Assembly: GCA_910576555.1 (NCBI GenBank)
Contig: CAJTIY010000002.1
Coordinates: 184,388 to 248,387 of the forward strand
DNA: 64,000 nucleotides
Reading direction: 5' to 3'
Origin: an uncultured Alistipes sp.
Lineage (GTDB): Bacteria > Bacteroidota > Bacteroidia > Bacteroidales > Rikenellaceae
Within the stretch, counting starts at the first letter, position 1; each line of letters opens with the position of its first letter. Below the pieces are notes generated by a model. The model searched no databases. It saw nothing but the letters and a program-made list of their open reading frames with translations, and had not been told where the DNA came from. This document shows positions 35,785 to 44,755 of the stretch, piece after piece. Made by a program: the position numbers and the translations under genes.

Positions 35785-38082
35785 CTATTTCTTCGCGCCG
35801 GCGACGATCCTGAGGCACTCCTCGAGGGTCAGCGCCTCGGGTTTCGCCCCCTTCGGGATGCGGTAGTTCTTGCCCTTGTAGGCGATGTAGGGTCCGTAGC
35901 GGCCGTTCTTGACCAGCAGGTCGGGCTCCTCGGCGTAGGTGCGCAGCGGCGTGTTGGCCGCAGCGGCGGCAGCCTTGTGCGCGCGGACGATCTCCACGGC
36001 GCGGTCGTAACCGATCGTGTAGGGGTCGTCGCCCTTCGGCAGCGAGGCGAACGACTTGCCGTAGCGGACGTAGGGGCCGTATTTGCCCAGACCCACCGTC
36101 AGCTCCTCGCCCTCCAGCTCGCCCAGCGTGCGGGGCAGCGCGAAGAGCTCGAGGGCCTCGGCGAGCGTGATCGACTCGATGAGCTGGCCCTTGCGCAGCG
36201 AGGCGAAGCGGCTCTTCTCGCCTTCGGGGGCCTCGATCTCGACCATCGGGCCGTAGCGGCCGATGCGCGCCTTGACCGTGCGTCCCGTCGCGGGGTCGGT
36301 GCCCAGCACGCGGGCCTGCGCCCGTTTGTCGGTCTGCTGCTCGATGGCCGAGTCGACCATCTTGTGGAAGGGCTCGTAGAAGCGGCCGATCATCTTCTCC
36401 CACGTGATCTCGCCCTCGGCGATGCGGTCGAACTCCTTCTCGACGTTGGCCGTGAAGTTGTAGTCGATGATCGGACCGAACTGCGTCTCGAGGTAGTCGT
36501 TGACCAGCATGCCGATGTCGGTCGGCGAGAGGCGGTTCTTCTCCTTGCCGACATTCTCCGTGAGCGTCTTCGAGGCGATGCGGTCGCCCGTGAGCGTCAG
36601 CTGCGTGTAGCTGCGTTTCTGCCCCTCGCGGTTCTGCTTGACGACGTAGCCGCGGTTGATGATCGTGGTGATCGTCGGGGCGTAGGTCGACGGGCGTCCG
36701 ATGCCCAGCTCCTCGAGCCGCTTGACGAGCGATGCCTCGTTGTAGCGGGCCGGGGCCTGCGTGAAGCGCTCCGTGGCGGTGATCTGCGTCGCGCAGAGCC
36801 GGTCGCCGGCCGTGAGTTTCGGCAGCAGCCCTTCGCCGCCCTCCGGCGTCTGCTCCTCCTCCGTCGATTCGGAGTAGAGCCGCAGGAAGCCGTCGAAGCG
36901 GATCACCTCGCCCTGCGCCACGAACTGCAGCGGGGAGTTCGAGCTGTCGATCACGACCGTCGTGCGGTCGAGTTCGGCGCTGACCATCTGCGAGGCGACC
37001 GTGCGCTTCCAGATCAGGTCGTAGAGCCGCTTCTCGGCGGGCGTGCCCTCGATCGACTGGCGCTCGATGTACGACGGGCGGATCGCCTCGTGGGCCTCCT
37101 GCGCGCCTTTGGTCTTCGTCTTGTAGTTGTGCCAGCGGGAGTAGTTCTCGCCGAAGAGCTTCGTGATCTGCTCCTTGCACTGGGCCAGCGCCTGCTGCGA
37201 GAGGTTCACCGAGTCGGTACGCATGTAGGTGATCAGACCCTGCTCGTAGAGGTGCTGCGCCACGGACATCGTCTGCGAGACGCTCATGCCCAGCTTGCGG
37301 CCCGCCTCCTGCTGCAGCGTCGAGGTGGTGAACGGCGGCGCCGGGTGGCGCTGCGCGGGTTTCTCCTCGGATTTCGACACCGTGAAGGCGGCGCCGATGC
37401 AACCGTGCAGGAACTCCTCGGCCTGCTGCTGCGTGGCGAACCGCGACGAGAGCTCGGCCTTGAAGAGCGTCTTCTCGGGGTCGTTCGCCGGGTAGAACTG
37501 CGCCACGACGCGGAAGTAGGGCGCCGAGGCGAAGGCGATGATCTCGCGTTCGCGTTCGACGATCAACCGCACGGCGACCGACTGCACGCGACCCGCCGAG
37601 AGCGACGGACGCACCTTCTTCCACAGCACGGGCGAGAGCTCGAAGCCGACCAAGCGGTCGAGGATGCGCCGCGCCTGCTGGGCGTTGACCAGATCCATGT
37701 TGACCGTGCGGGGCGTTTCGATCGCCTCGAGGATCGCACGTTTGGTGATTTCGTGGAACACGATGCGCTTCGTGCGGTCGACCGGGAGACCCAACACTTC
37801 GGTCAGGTGCCATGCGATGGCCTCTCCTTCGCGGTCTTCATCGGAAGCGAGCCAGACTGTTTTCGTCTTGGCCAGCTTGGCCAGCTCGTCGACCACCTTC
37901 TTCTTGTCGCGCGGGATTTCGTAGACGGGCGCGAAGCCGTCGTCGATATGGATGCCGAGGTCCTTCTTGGCGAGGTCGCGGATGTGTCCGAAACTCGATT
38001 TGACGACGAAATTCTCACCGAGGAACTTCTCGATGGTCTTCGCTTTCGCCGGGGACTCGACGATGACTAAATTCTCCTGCAT
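35785..38082 (-). CDS. topA: DNA topoisomerase I
   Basis: 765 residues. Type IA topoisomerase relaxing negative supercoils. N-terminal VIVESPAKAKTIEKFLG; Toprim residues in ASDEDREGEAIAWHL (~78); active-site Tyr in GLITYMRTDSVNLS (~300); then C-terminal topoisomerase repeats (GRYGPMVEIEAPEG, GKYGPYVRYGKSFASL, GRYGPYIAYKGKNYRI) in place of the zinc-ribbon cysteines of the E. coli enzyme. The ATG at 38080-38082 is certain. It lies between the DUF4270 and peptidase genes on the same strand. Confidence 0.97.
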   Translation of the reverse strand: MQENLVIVESPAKAKTIEKFLGENFVVKSSFGHIRDLAKKDLGIHIDDGFAPVYEIPRDKKKVVDELAKLAKTKTVWLASDEDREGEAIAWHLTEVLGLPVDRTKRIVFHEITKRAILEAIETPRTVNMDLVNAQQARRILDRLVGFELSPVLWKKVRPSLSAGRVQSVAVRLIVEREREIIAFASAPYFRVVAQFYPANDPEKTLFKAELSSRFATQQQAEEFLHGCIGAAFTVSKSEEKPAQRHPAPPFTTSTLQQEAGRKLGMSVSQTMSVAQHLYEQGLITYMRTDSVNLSQQALAQCKEQITKLFGENYSRWHNYKTKTKGAQEAHEAIRPSYIERQSIEGTPAEKRLYDLIWKRTVASQMVSAELDRTTVVIDSSNSPLQFVAQGEVIRFDGFLRLYSESTEEEQTPEGGEGLLPKLTAGDRLCATQITATERFTQAPARYNEASLVKRLEELGIGRPSTYAPTITTIINRGYVVKQNREGQKRSYTQLTLTGDRIASKTLTENVGKEKNRLSPTDIGMLVNDYLETQFGPIIDYNFTANVEKEFDRIAEGEITWEKMIGRFYEPFHKMVDSAIEQQTDKRAQARVLGTDPATGRTVKARIGRYGPMVEIEAPEGEKSRFASLRKGQLIESITLAEALELFALPRTLGELEGEELTVGLGKYGPYVRYGKSFASLPKGDDPYTIGYDRAVEIVRAHKAAAAAANTPLRTYAEEPDLLVKNGRYGPYIAYKGKNYRIPKGAKPEALTLEECLRIVAGAKK

Positions 38083-38155
38083 CGTGTTTTATGGCTTTGT
38101 CGTAAATGCGAAAAACCCGCGGGTGCAGGTTTTCGCAGTCGGGGTTCGTGTTCGT

Positions 38156-39871
38156 TCAGCGGATCATGCTGTAGGTCAGGTCGAAGCGGACCGAGGCGTT
38201 GTTGTCGCCGCCCCGCTCGCCCTGCAGCACGCTGTAGGCGTCGGTGAAGAGCCCGTAGGCCTCCGGGCCGAGGTAGATGCTGCGGTGTTCGATCTGCTCC
38301 TCGATCGTCTCCCACTCCTTCTCGGTGATCTCGCGCGGCGTGTCGCCGTCGGGCAGCGTCCGGCGCGCCTCGACGAAGCTGCTCCAGACCCCCTGCAGGT
38401 AGCCCGTGACGTCCATCGTGTAGCAGCCGCGGCTGCGGTTGACGTAGCCGCCGTAGGGGAGTTTCATGTCGTAGGACTGCTCGTAGGGGTAGGCGTAGTC
38501 GGCGATCGGGGTGAGCGTCTTGAAATCCGTGTAGAGGCCCAGACGGCTCTGCGCGGCGTTCATCTGCTCGATCAGCCGGTCGATGCCCGCGCTGCCGGGG
38601 ATCTGCTCCCAAGCGTAGTCGCTGCCGGTGAAGTAGAGCGACAGGCGGGCCTGACTGAAGGCCAGCGAGGTGAACGACTTGCCGCTGCGTTCGTTCTCCT
38701 TGCGGATCAGCTCGCTCACGCCGTTGAAGAACTCCCGCGAGAGGGTCAGCTCCGAGATGACGCCGCCCATGCCCGCGACGTAGAGCGTCGTGTTCTCGGG
38801 GCGGTGCTCGTTGGGCTGTCCGTCGGGGTTGACCTCGCGGGCGTCGGCGATGTCGAACTTCGCGCCGTCGTAATCGTGGCGGATCGAGTTGACCGAGACG
38901 TTGCCGTGGTCGGCGTACGATTCGTAGAAGTAGTAGGTCATGCCGATCGTGTCGGCGATCAGCGAGGGATTCGACTCCATGCGGTTGCGGCCGTAGAACG
39001 AGAAGCCCGAGGCGGAGAGCTTCGTGCCGTAGATCGTGCCTTGGGTGCTGCCTCCGGCCGAGGTCGGGCCCTGCTCGGGTTTGATGTAGAGGCCCTTGAA
39101 CTCGTCGACCCACTCCTCGAGGCTGTCCTGCGCATAGATCGAGTAGTCGGGGTCGAACTTGCCGTCCTGCTGGCTGTATTTGCCCTCCTGAAGCATCAGA
39201 CGGGCGATGAACTTCCGCCCGGCGGGTGTCGGCGACATCGTGATGGCCGTCGTCGCGGGTCCCGTGCCGTTGCCGGCGCCGATCGAGAACTCGAAGAGCT
39301 TGTCGCCGATCACGTCGCCCGCATACCCCGTGTTTTCGGGGTCGAACGTGACGTAGAAGGTCGTGTCGCGCTCGGTCTTGCCCGCGGCGATCGGTTTTTC
39401 GGTCAGGTAGGCGTTGCTGACGACCTCGTAGACCCCGAAGCGCTGGTCGGTGAGCGTGTCGGCGCCGTAGCCGTCGATCGAGAGCAGGATCTGCACCGAG
39501 TCGAGGAAGGGCTTGTAGCCGAAGTAACCCGCAGGGATCGAGTAGTGGGTGACGAACTGCGAGAGGAAGCCCGCCTTGCGCATGCCGAACGTGTCGTTCG
39601 CCATCGTGCCCATATATCCGTTCGAGAGGTTGGACGAGACGATCGAGTCGGTCTGGAACAGGCGGGTCTCGACGAATTTGCGGGGGTTCAGCTGGTCGAT
39701 GCCCCGACCGTCGAAGACGGCGTAGCCGGCGTTCATCTGCTGGTCCTCCGGTACGAGGTTGCCGCCCAGCGTATCGTCCGCATCGGTGCAGCCCGCGGGC
39801 AGTGCGGCGCCGAGAACGAGCGCTCCGGCGAAGGCCCGCAGCAGGCGGCCGATCTTATTGGATCTGTTCAT
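38156..39871 (-). CDS. DUF4270-family lipoprotein
   Basis: 571 residues. A signal peptide ends in a lipobox (ALPAGC), so it is probably an outer-membrane-associated lipoprotein. The body is rich in beta-strand and aromatic residues (TDSIVSSNLSNGYMG, RFGVYEVVSNAYLTEK, YVNRSRGCYTMDVTGYLQG), matching the Bacteroidota DUF4270 family of unknown function. The ATG at 39869-39871 overlaps the end of the glycogen-synthase-like gene by 17 bases, an arrangement also known from Bacteroides, which suggests a functional link. No enzyme motif is seen. Confidence 0.85.
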   Translation of the reverse strand: MNRSNKIGRLLRAFAGALVLGAALPAGCTDADDTLGGNLVPEDQQMNAGYAVFDGRGIDQLNPRKFVETRLFQTDSIVSSNLSNGYMGTMANDTFGMRKAGFLSQFVTHYSIPAGYFGYKPFLDSVQILLSIDGYGADTLTDQRFGVYEVVSNAYLTEKPIAAGKTERDTTFYVTFDPENTGYAGDVIGDKLFEFSIGAGNGTGPATTAITMSPTPAGRKFIARLMLQEGKYSQQDGKFDPDYSIYAQDSLEEWVDEFKGLYIKPEQGPTSAGGSTQGTIYGTKLSASGFSFYGRNRMESNPSLIADTIGMTYYFYESYADHGNVSVNSIRHDYDGAKFDIADAREVNPDGQPNEHRPENTTLYVAGMGGVISELTLSREFFNGVSELIRKENERSGKSFTSLAFSQARLSLYFTGSDYAWEQIPGSAGIDRLIEQMNAAQSRLGLYTDFKTLTPIADYAYPYEQSYDMKLPYGGYVNRSRGCYTMDVTGYLQGVWSSFVEARRTLPDGDTPREITEKEWETIEEQIEHRSIYLGPEAYGLFTDAYSVLQGERGGDNNASVRFDLTYSMIR

Positions 39872-40661
39872 AGAATTTTTTGTAATTGTCGAAAAAGTCC
39901 GCAGCGTCCGGCGACTGGTATTCGAGCAGGGGTTTCCCGCTTCGACGCGCCAGCTCCAGCACCTCGGGGGCGACATCGGCCGATGCTGCGACCACGCCGT
40001 CGGCATATTGTAGAACGAAGCGGCAGAGATTTTCGTATGACGGCTCCCCGAGCAGGGCGAGATTTTCATCCGCGACCCCTTCGTTGGCGATCTTCCCGGC
40101 GAAGGCCGGGTCGAGCTGCCCGGGGTAGGCGTCGCCGTAGAGCGAGACGACGATCTTCACGTCGCGGAAGATCGGATCGTCGGCGAAGGCGTGGCGGAGG
40201 TAGATCGGCACGATGCTCGAGAACCAGCCGTGGCAGTGCACCACCGTCGGGGTCCAGCGCAGTTTCTTGACCGTCTCCAGCACGCCGCGCGCGAAGAAGA
40301 TCGCGCGCTCGTCGTTGTCAGCGAAGTATGCGCCCGCGTCGTCGGTCAGCACGGCCTTGCGCGAGAAGTAGTCGTCGTTGTCGATGAAGTAGATCTGCAC
40401 GCGGGCCGAGGGGATCGACGCCACCTTGATGATGAGCTGGTGGTCGTTGTCGTCGATGATGAGGTTCATGCCCGAGAGGCGGATCACCTCGTGCAACTGG
40501 TGGCGGCGTTCGTTGATGCAGCCGTAACGCGGCATGAAGGTGCGGATCTCGTTACCGCGCTCCTGCATCGCCTGTGCGAGCGTACGGCAAAGCGATGACT
40601 CTTCCGTTTCGGGAAGATACGGGGCGATTTCCTGACATACGTAAAGAATTTTGCTTGCCAT
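39855..40661 (-). CDS. Glycogen/starch-synthase-like protein, N-terminal GT5 half only
   Basis: 268 residues, about half of a normal glycogen synthase. It matches the N-terminal GT5 Rossmann domain (KILYVCQEIAPYLPETEESS, NEIRTFMPRYGCINERRHQL, VVHCHGWFSSIVPIYLRH), but the donor-binding KxGGL motif is missing (ETEESSL in its place) and there is no C-terminal nucleotide-binding domain. It is therefore unlikely to be an active glycogen synthase by itself. The same short form occurs widely in Bacteroidota, here coupled to a DUF4270 gene. A TACCTTTG promoter box lies 34 bases upstream. Confidence 0.82.
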   Translation of the reverse strand: MASKILYVCQEIAPYLPETEESSLCRTLAQAMQERGNEIRTFMPRYGCINERRHQLHEVIRLSGMNLIIDDNDHQLIIKVASIPSARVQIYFIDNDDYFSRKAVLTDDAGAYFADNDERAIFFARGVLETVKKLRWTPTVVHCHGWFSSIVPIYLRHAFADDPIFRDVKIVVSLYGDAYPGQLDPAFAGKIANEGVADENLALLGEPSYENLCRFVLQYADGVVAASADVAPEVLELARRSGKPLLEYQSPDAADFFDNYKKFYEQIQ

Positions 40662-40694
40662 GATGATATCTCTGTTTTAGTTGCGCCTGTGTTG

Positions 40695-40702
40695 CAAAGG
40701 TA
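40695..40702 (-). promoter_or_regulatory. -7 promoter element for the synthase-like/DUF4270 operon
   Basis: TACCTTTG on the minus strand, 33 bases before the ATG at 40661. Confidence 0.6.
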
Positions 40703-40748
40703 CGAAAAAATTCCGAAACGCCGCCATCGGCTCCCGGCCGCCGGGCGG

Positions 40749-41798
40749 CTACAGGATCAGCATCGCGTCGCCGTAGGTGCCGAAGCGGTATTTCTCCTCG
40801 CGGGCGATCCGGTAGGCGTTCATGATCGTCTCGTAGCCGCCGAAGGCCGCCACCATCATCAGCTGCGTGGAGTAGGGCAGGTGGAGGTTGGTGACCATCG
40901 CGTCGGCGACCGTGAAGTCGTAGGGCGCGAAGATGAACTTGTTGGTCCAACCCTCCATCGGTTTGATCATGCCCCCCGTCGAGACGGCCGTCTCGATCGT
41001 GCGCATCACCGTCGTGCCGATGGCGACGACCTTGTGGCCGTCGCGTTTGGTGCCGTTGACCGTGGCGGCGGTCTGTTCCGTGACGAAGAACTGCTCGGAG
41101 TCCATCTTGTGCTTCGAGAGGTCCTCGACGTCGACCGTGCGGAAGTTGCCCAAGCCGACATGCAGCGTGACGAACGCCCGCTCGACGCCCTTGATCTCCA
41201 TGCGTTTCATCAGGTGCTTGGAGAAGTGCATGCCCGCCGTCGGAGCGGCCACGGCCCCTTCGTGCGCCGCGAAGATCGTCTGGTAGCGCTCGGCGTCCTC
41301 GGGCTCGACCTGCTCGCGCACCCACTTCGGCAGCGGCGTCTCGCCCAGCGCGAAGAGCGCCTGCTTGAACTCCTCGTAGGAGCCGTCGAAGAGGAAGCGC
41401 AGCGTGCGGCCCCGCGAGGTGGTGTTGTCGATCACCTCGGCCACCAGCAGGTCGTCGTCGCCGAAGTAGAGCTTGTTGCCGATGCGGATCTTGCGGGCCG
41501 GGTCGACCAGCACGTCCCACAGACGCAGGTCGCGGTTGAGCTCGCGCAGCAGGAAGATTTCGATGTCGGCGCCCGTCTTCTCCTTGTTGCCGTAAAGGCG
41601 CGCCGGGAAGACCTTCGTGTCGTTGAACAGGAAGAGGTCCCGCTCGTCGAAGTAGTCGAGCAGGTCCTTGAAGATGCGGTGCTCGACGGTGCCCTTCGCC
41701 CGGTCGATGACCATCAGGCGCGATTCGTCGCGGTTTTCGGCCGGGTATTTGGCCAGCATCTCGGGCTCGAACTCGTAGCCGTATTGCGATAGTTTCAT
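40749..41798 (-). CDS. queA: S-adenosylmethionine:tRNA ribosyltransferase-isomerase
   Basis: 349 residues, full length. QueA moves the ribosyl part of SAM onto preQ1 in tRNA to make epoxyqueuosine. Family motifs: LFLFNDTKVFPARLYG, GAVAAPTAGMHFSKHL and TLHVGLGNFRTVDVEDLSKHKMDSE (split around VGLGNFRTV). It is the last gene of the ftsX-DUF3098-uppP-truB-queA run; 126 bases separate it from truB. Confidence 0.97.
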   Translation of the reverse strand: MKLSQYGYEFEPEMLAKYPAENRDESRLMVIDRAKGTVEHRIFKDLLDYFDERDLFLFNDTKVFPARLYGNKEKTGADIEIFLLRELNRDLRLWDVLVDPARKIRIGNKLYFGDDDLLVAEVIDNTTSRGRTLRFLFDGSYEEFKQALFALGETPLPKWVREQVEPEDAERYQTIFAAHEGAVAAPTAGMHFSKHLMKRMEIKGVERAFVTLHVGLGNFRTVDVEDLSKHKMDSEQFFVTEQTAATVNGTKRDGHKVVAIGTTVMRTIETAVSTGGMIKPMEGWTNKFIFAPYDFTVADAMVTNLHLPYSTQLMMVAAFGGYETIMNAYRIAREEKYRFGTYGDAMLIL

Positions 41799-41924
41799 GG
41801 GTTCGGATCTATGCGAATTTTAAAATGAGGTTCGGTTTGCGCGGGGCGGCCCGCACTGCGCCGCCGCATGCGGTGTGCGGCGCGGCCGTTCCGCTGTGCG
41901 GTCGGAAATCGGACCGACATTGAA

Positions 41925-42662
41925 TTAAATACGCGGAAATTCCGGTTTTGTTTCGATTTTTTGCAGCTTTTCGAGAAAATCGTCGAGCGAGGAGGCTTTT
42001 TCGGCCGTGAAACCGCCGCTGCGCGTGCGGCGGAGCGACGTGAGGTGGCCGCCGCTCTGCAGCGCTTCGCCGATTTCGCGGGCCAGCGAGCGGATGTAGG
42101 TCCCCTTGCTGCAGCGCACGCGGATGCGGATGCGGGGCAGTTCGCACGCCAGCAGCTCCAGTTCGTAGATCGTGACGAGCGCCTTGCGGAGCGTGACCTC
42201 CTCGCCGGCTCGGGCCATCTCGTAGGCGCGCGTTCCCTCGACCTTCTTGGCCGAGAAGAGGGGCGGCTCCTGCAGCCGTTCGCCCGTGAGCGAGCGCAGC
42301 GCCTCCTCGACCGCCTCGCGCGTGATGTGCTCCCACGGGTAGGTGCGGTCGACGGGGTGTTCGAGGTCGTAGCTGGGGGTCGTGGCGCCGAGCATCACGT
42401 CGGCGACATACTCCTTCTCTTCGGCCTGCAGGGCATCGACCATCTTCGTGGCGCGGCCGATGCAGACCAGCAGCACCCCCGTGGCGAGGGGGTCGAGCGT
42501 GCCGGCATGGCCCACCTTGATGCGGCGGTAGCCGAGGCGGCGGAGGGCGAATTTGACTTTGCGGACCACGTCGGCCGAGGTCCATTGCAGCGGCTTGTCG
42601 AGCACGGCGATGTAGCCCTCCTCGAAGTTCGGGTCGCGGAGTTCGGGTGTGGGTTCCGTCAT
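41925..42662 (-). CDS. truB: tRNA pseudouridine(55) synthase
   Basis: 245 residues. TruB makes pseudouridine 55 in the T-loop of tRNAs. The catalytic Asp lies in KVGHAGTLDPLATGVLLV (~50-65), with RAYEMARAGEEV and CSKGTYIRSLAREIG later. The C-terminal PUA domain is absent or minimal, typical of the short form. The ATG overlaps the uppP stop by four bases. Confidence 0.96.
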   Translation of the reverse strand: MTEPTPELRDPNFEEGYIAVLDKPLQWTSADVVRKVKFALRRLGYRRIKVGHAGTLDPLATGVLLVCIGRATKMVDALQAEEKEYVADVMLGATTPSYDLEHPVDRTYPWEHITREAVEEALRSLTGERLQEPPLFSAKKVEGTRAYEMARAGEEVTLRKALVTIYELELLACELPRIRIRVRCSKGTYIRSLAREIGEALQSGGHLTSLRRTRSGGFTAEKASSLDDFLEKLQKIETKPEFPRI

Positions 42663-43447
42663 CGGATCAGGGCGGTTGCGATGGATACGAGGCCCGCCAG
42701 CGCGCAGTAGGCGGCGAACCAGATCAGTTTGCCCCGTTTCACGACCTCGATCATGAAACGGCAGGCCAGCGCTCCGACGGTGAAGGCGGCGAGGAAGCCG
42801 CCGACGAGCGCCGGGGTCGGTACCGTGAGGGCGGCCATCTCGCCCGAGCCGATGTCGAGCAGCATCTTGCCGAGGATCACGGGGATCACCATCAGGAACG
42901 AGAAGCGGGCCGTGCTCTCCTTCGAGTCGCCCAGCAGCAGCCCCGCGGCGATGGTCGAGCCCGAGCGCGAGAGGCCCGGGAGGGTGGCGGCGGCCTGCGC
43001 GAGGCCGATGAGGAAGGCGTCGCGGTAGGTGATTTCGGCCTTGGGCCGGGGGCGGGCCCGGTAGGCGAAGGCGAGGAGCGCCGCGGTGAGCAGCAGCATC
43101 GCCCCCACGAAGGCGAGCGAGCCGAAGAGCGCCTCGATGCGGTCGCCCAGCGCGATGCCGACGATGCCCGCGGGAATCATCGAGAGGAGGATCTTGAGGA
43201 TGTAGCGCTGCGCGTCGTTGAGCGGCCGGGCGAAAAGGCCCGCGATGAGGCGGGCGATCTCGCGGTGCATGACGACGATCGTGCTCAACACCGTGGCGGC
43301 GTGGAGCGTGACGTCGAAGGTGATGTTGTTGTCGAGCTCGACGCCCAGCAGCTCTTTGGCGATCTGGAGGTGTCCGCTGCTCGAGACGGGCAGGAATTCG
43401 GTGATGCCCTGCACGATGCCGAGCAGGACGGCTTGTAGGGTGTCCAT
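42659..43447 (-). CDS. uppP: Undecaprenyl-diphosphate phosphatase
   Basis: 262 residues, about eight membrane helices. UppP dephosphorylates undecaprenyl diphosphate so the lipid carrier can be reused for wall and polysaccharide synthesis. Active-site motifs are VQGITEFLPVSSSGHLQIA (~13-31) and LPGLSRSGSTIAAGLLLG (Arg/Ser pair). The ATG at 43445-43447 gives the standard MDTLQAVLLGIVQG start; the longer in-frame reading covers spacer. Confidence 0.97.
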   Translation of the reverse strand: MDTLQAVLLGIVQGITEFLPVSSSGHLQIAKELLGVELDNNITFDVTLHAATVLSTIVVMHREIARLIAGLFARPLNDAQRYILKILLSMIPAGIVGIALGDRIEALFGSLAFVGAMLLLTAALLAFAYRARPRPKAEITYRDAFLIGLAQAAATLPGLSRSGSTIAAGLLLGDSKESTARFSFLMVIPVILGKMLLDIGSGEMAALTVPTPALVGGFLAAFTVGALACRFMIEVVKRGKLIWFAAYCALAGLVSIATALIR

Positions 43448-43566
43448 CGGTGGGTGGATGTGTATGGGTTCGTGGATGGGTGTCGGCGTGCGGCCGGGCG
43501 TGCCGGTCCGCTGTCGCTGTTCGCGGCGCAGGCGTTTGCGGCGGGCTGCGCAGCGTGCCTTCGGGG

Positions 43567-43830
43567 CTATTTGCCGTCGAACCGCTTCAGGATGGCGTAG
43601 GCCTCCAGTGCGAAGCCGCCGACGACGAGGATCGGAGCCAGCGTGATGCGGCGCCACGAGAACATGGCGTAGTCGAATTCGTCGGGCGAGTCGCTGCCGC
43701 CTCCGGCCATCAGGACGAAGCCCAGCAGGATGATGCCGAAGCCGACGGCGAGCAGGATGTAGTTGCGCCGCCCGAGCGGCATGCGGGGATCTTCCTGCGG
43801 CGTGCCGCCGGTGTCGTGTCTCTGTTTCAT
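43567..43830 (-). CDS. DUF3098 small membrane protein
   Basis: 87 residues. A polar N-terminus is followed by two membrane helices (YILLAVGFGIILLGFVLMAG and ITLAPILVVGGFALEAYAI). The DUF3098 family is found between ftsX and uppP in many Bacteroidota; no function is known. Its ATG shares one base with the ftsX stop (TGATG), so translation is coupled and a link to division is plausible but inferred. Confidence 0.9.
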   Translation of the reverse strand: MKQRHDTGGTPQEDPRMPLGRRNYILLAVGFGIILLGFVLMAGGGSDSPDEFDYAMFSWRRITLAPILVVGGFALEAYAILKRFDGK

Positions 43831-44711
43831 CAGTATAAATGGATTTTGTTCGATTGCATGTTGACGAAGCGGTTGAGCGCGAGGGCTGTGAAGAGCCCCG
43901 AGACGACGACGCCCCCGGCCGCCATGCAGCCGACGATCGTCGCTATCCGGGCCGCTTCGGCGAGCGAGGCCAGCTCGGGCACCGTCTCGTTGAGGCCGTA
44001 GACCGACAGCGCGAAGAGCAGCGAGGCGCCCGCGCCCGCCAGCAGGCCCTGCGTGACGCTGTTGGCGAGGAACGGCTTCATGATGAACCACTTGGTCGCG
44101 CCGACCAGCTTCATCGTGTTGATCAGGTAGCGTTTGGCGTAGATCGCCAGCCGGATCGTGTTGTTGAGCAGGATGAGCGAGACGACGAGCAGCGAGCCGC
44201 CGAAGAGCAGCAGCACGAGGCGGATCTTGCCGATCGTCGCGTGGAGCCGTTCGGCCACGAGCGCCGGGTAGGCCACGCGGTCGACGCCGCGGATCGCCTC
44301 CGTGCGGGCGATGAACGCCTCGAGCAGCTCGCTGTCGGCCGCCTCGGGCGTGAGGGTGAGCTCGAAGGAGTCGAGCAGCGGGTTCTCCTGCAGCAGCTCC
44401 TCGAATTCTCCGTCGAACATCTTGCGGAATTCGGCGTCCTCGGCCTTCTCCGCCTTGTCGACGAAGAGCACCGAGCCGACGATCTCCGAGGCGGCCAGCT
44501 GGCGCCGGATCTGTTCGCGCTGCTCCTCGGTGACCTCGTTCTTCAGCTCCACGGTCACGGCGATGCGCTCCTGCAGCGTGCGGGCGACCTGCAGCGCCGC
44601 CGTCATCAGGTAGCCGACCGAGCCCAGCAGGAAGAGGACCAGCGCGACGCTGACCGTCGAGACGATGTAGGAGTTGCGGACCTTTCTTTTCAAACGTTTT
44701 TCGTCTTTCAT
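43830..44711 (-). CDS. ftsX: Cell division protein FtsX
   Basis: 293 residues. One N-terminal helix (SYIVSTVSVALVLFLLGSVG), a periplasmic domain (~50-165), then three helices at the C-terminus (LVLLLFGGSLLVVSLILL; GLLAGAGASLLFALSVYG; IATIVGCMAAGGVVVSG). FtsX with the ATPase FtsE activates peptidoglycan hydrolases at the septum; ftsE is not in this window. The start at 44709-44711 is 45 bases after the yfhO stop, so it may be cotranscribed with yfhO. Confidence 0.93.
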   Translation of the reverse strand: MKDEKRLKRKVRNSYIVSTVSVALVLFLLGSVGYLMTAALQVARTLQERIAVTVELKNEVTEEQREQIRRQLAASEIVGSVLFVDKAEKAEDAEFRKMFDGEFEELLQENPLLDSFELTLTPEAADSELLEAFIARTEAIRGVDRVAYPALVAERLHATIGKIRLVLLLFGGSLLVVSLILLNNTIRLAIYAKRYLINTMKLVGATKWFIMKPFLANSVTQGLLAGAGASLLFALSVYGLNETVPELASLAEAARIATIVGCMAAGGVVVSGLFTALALNRFVNMQSNKIHLY

Positions 44712-44755
44712 GGCGTGTATCGTGTTGCGGGTTTCCCGCGGTGCGGGAAACGGAT

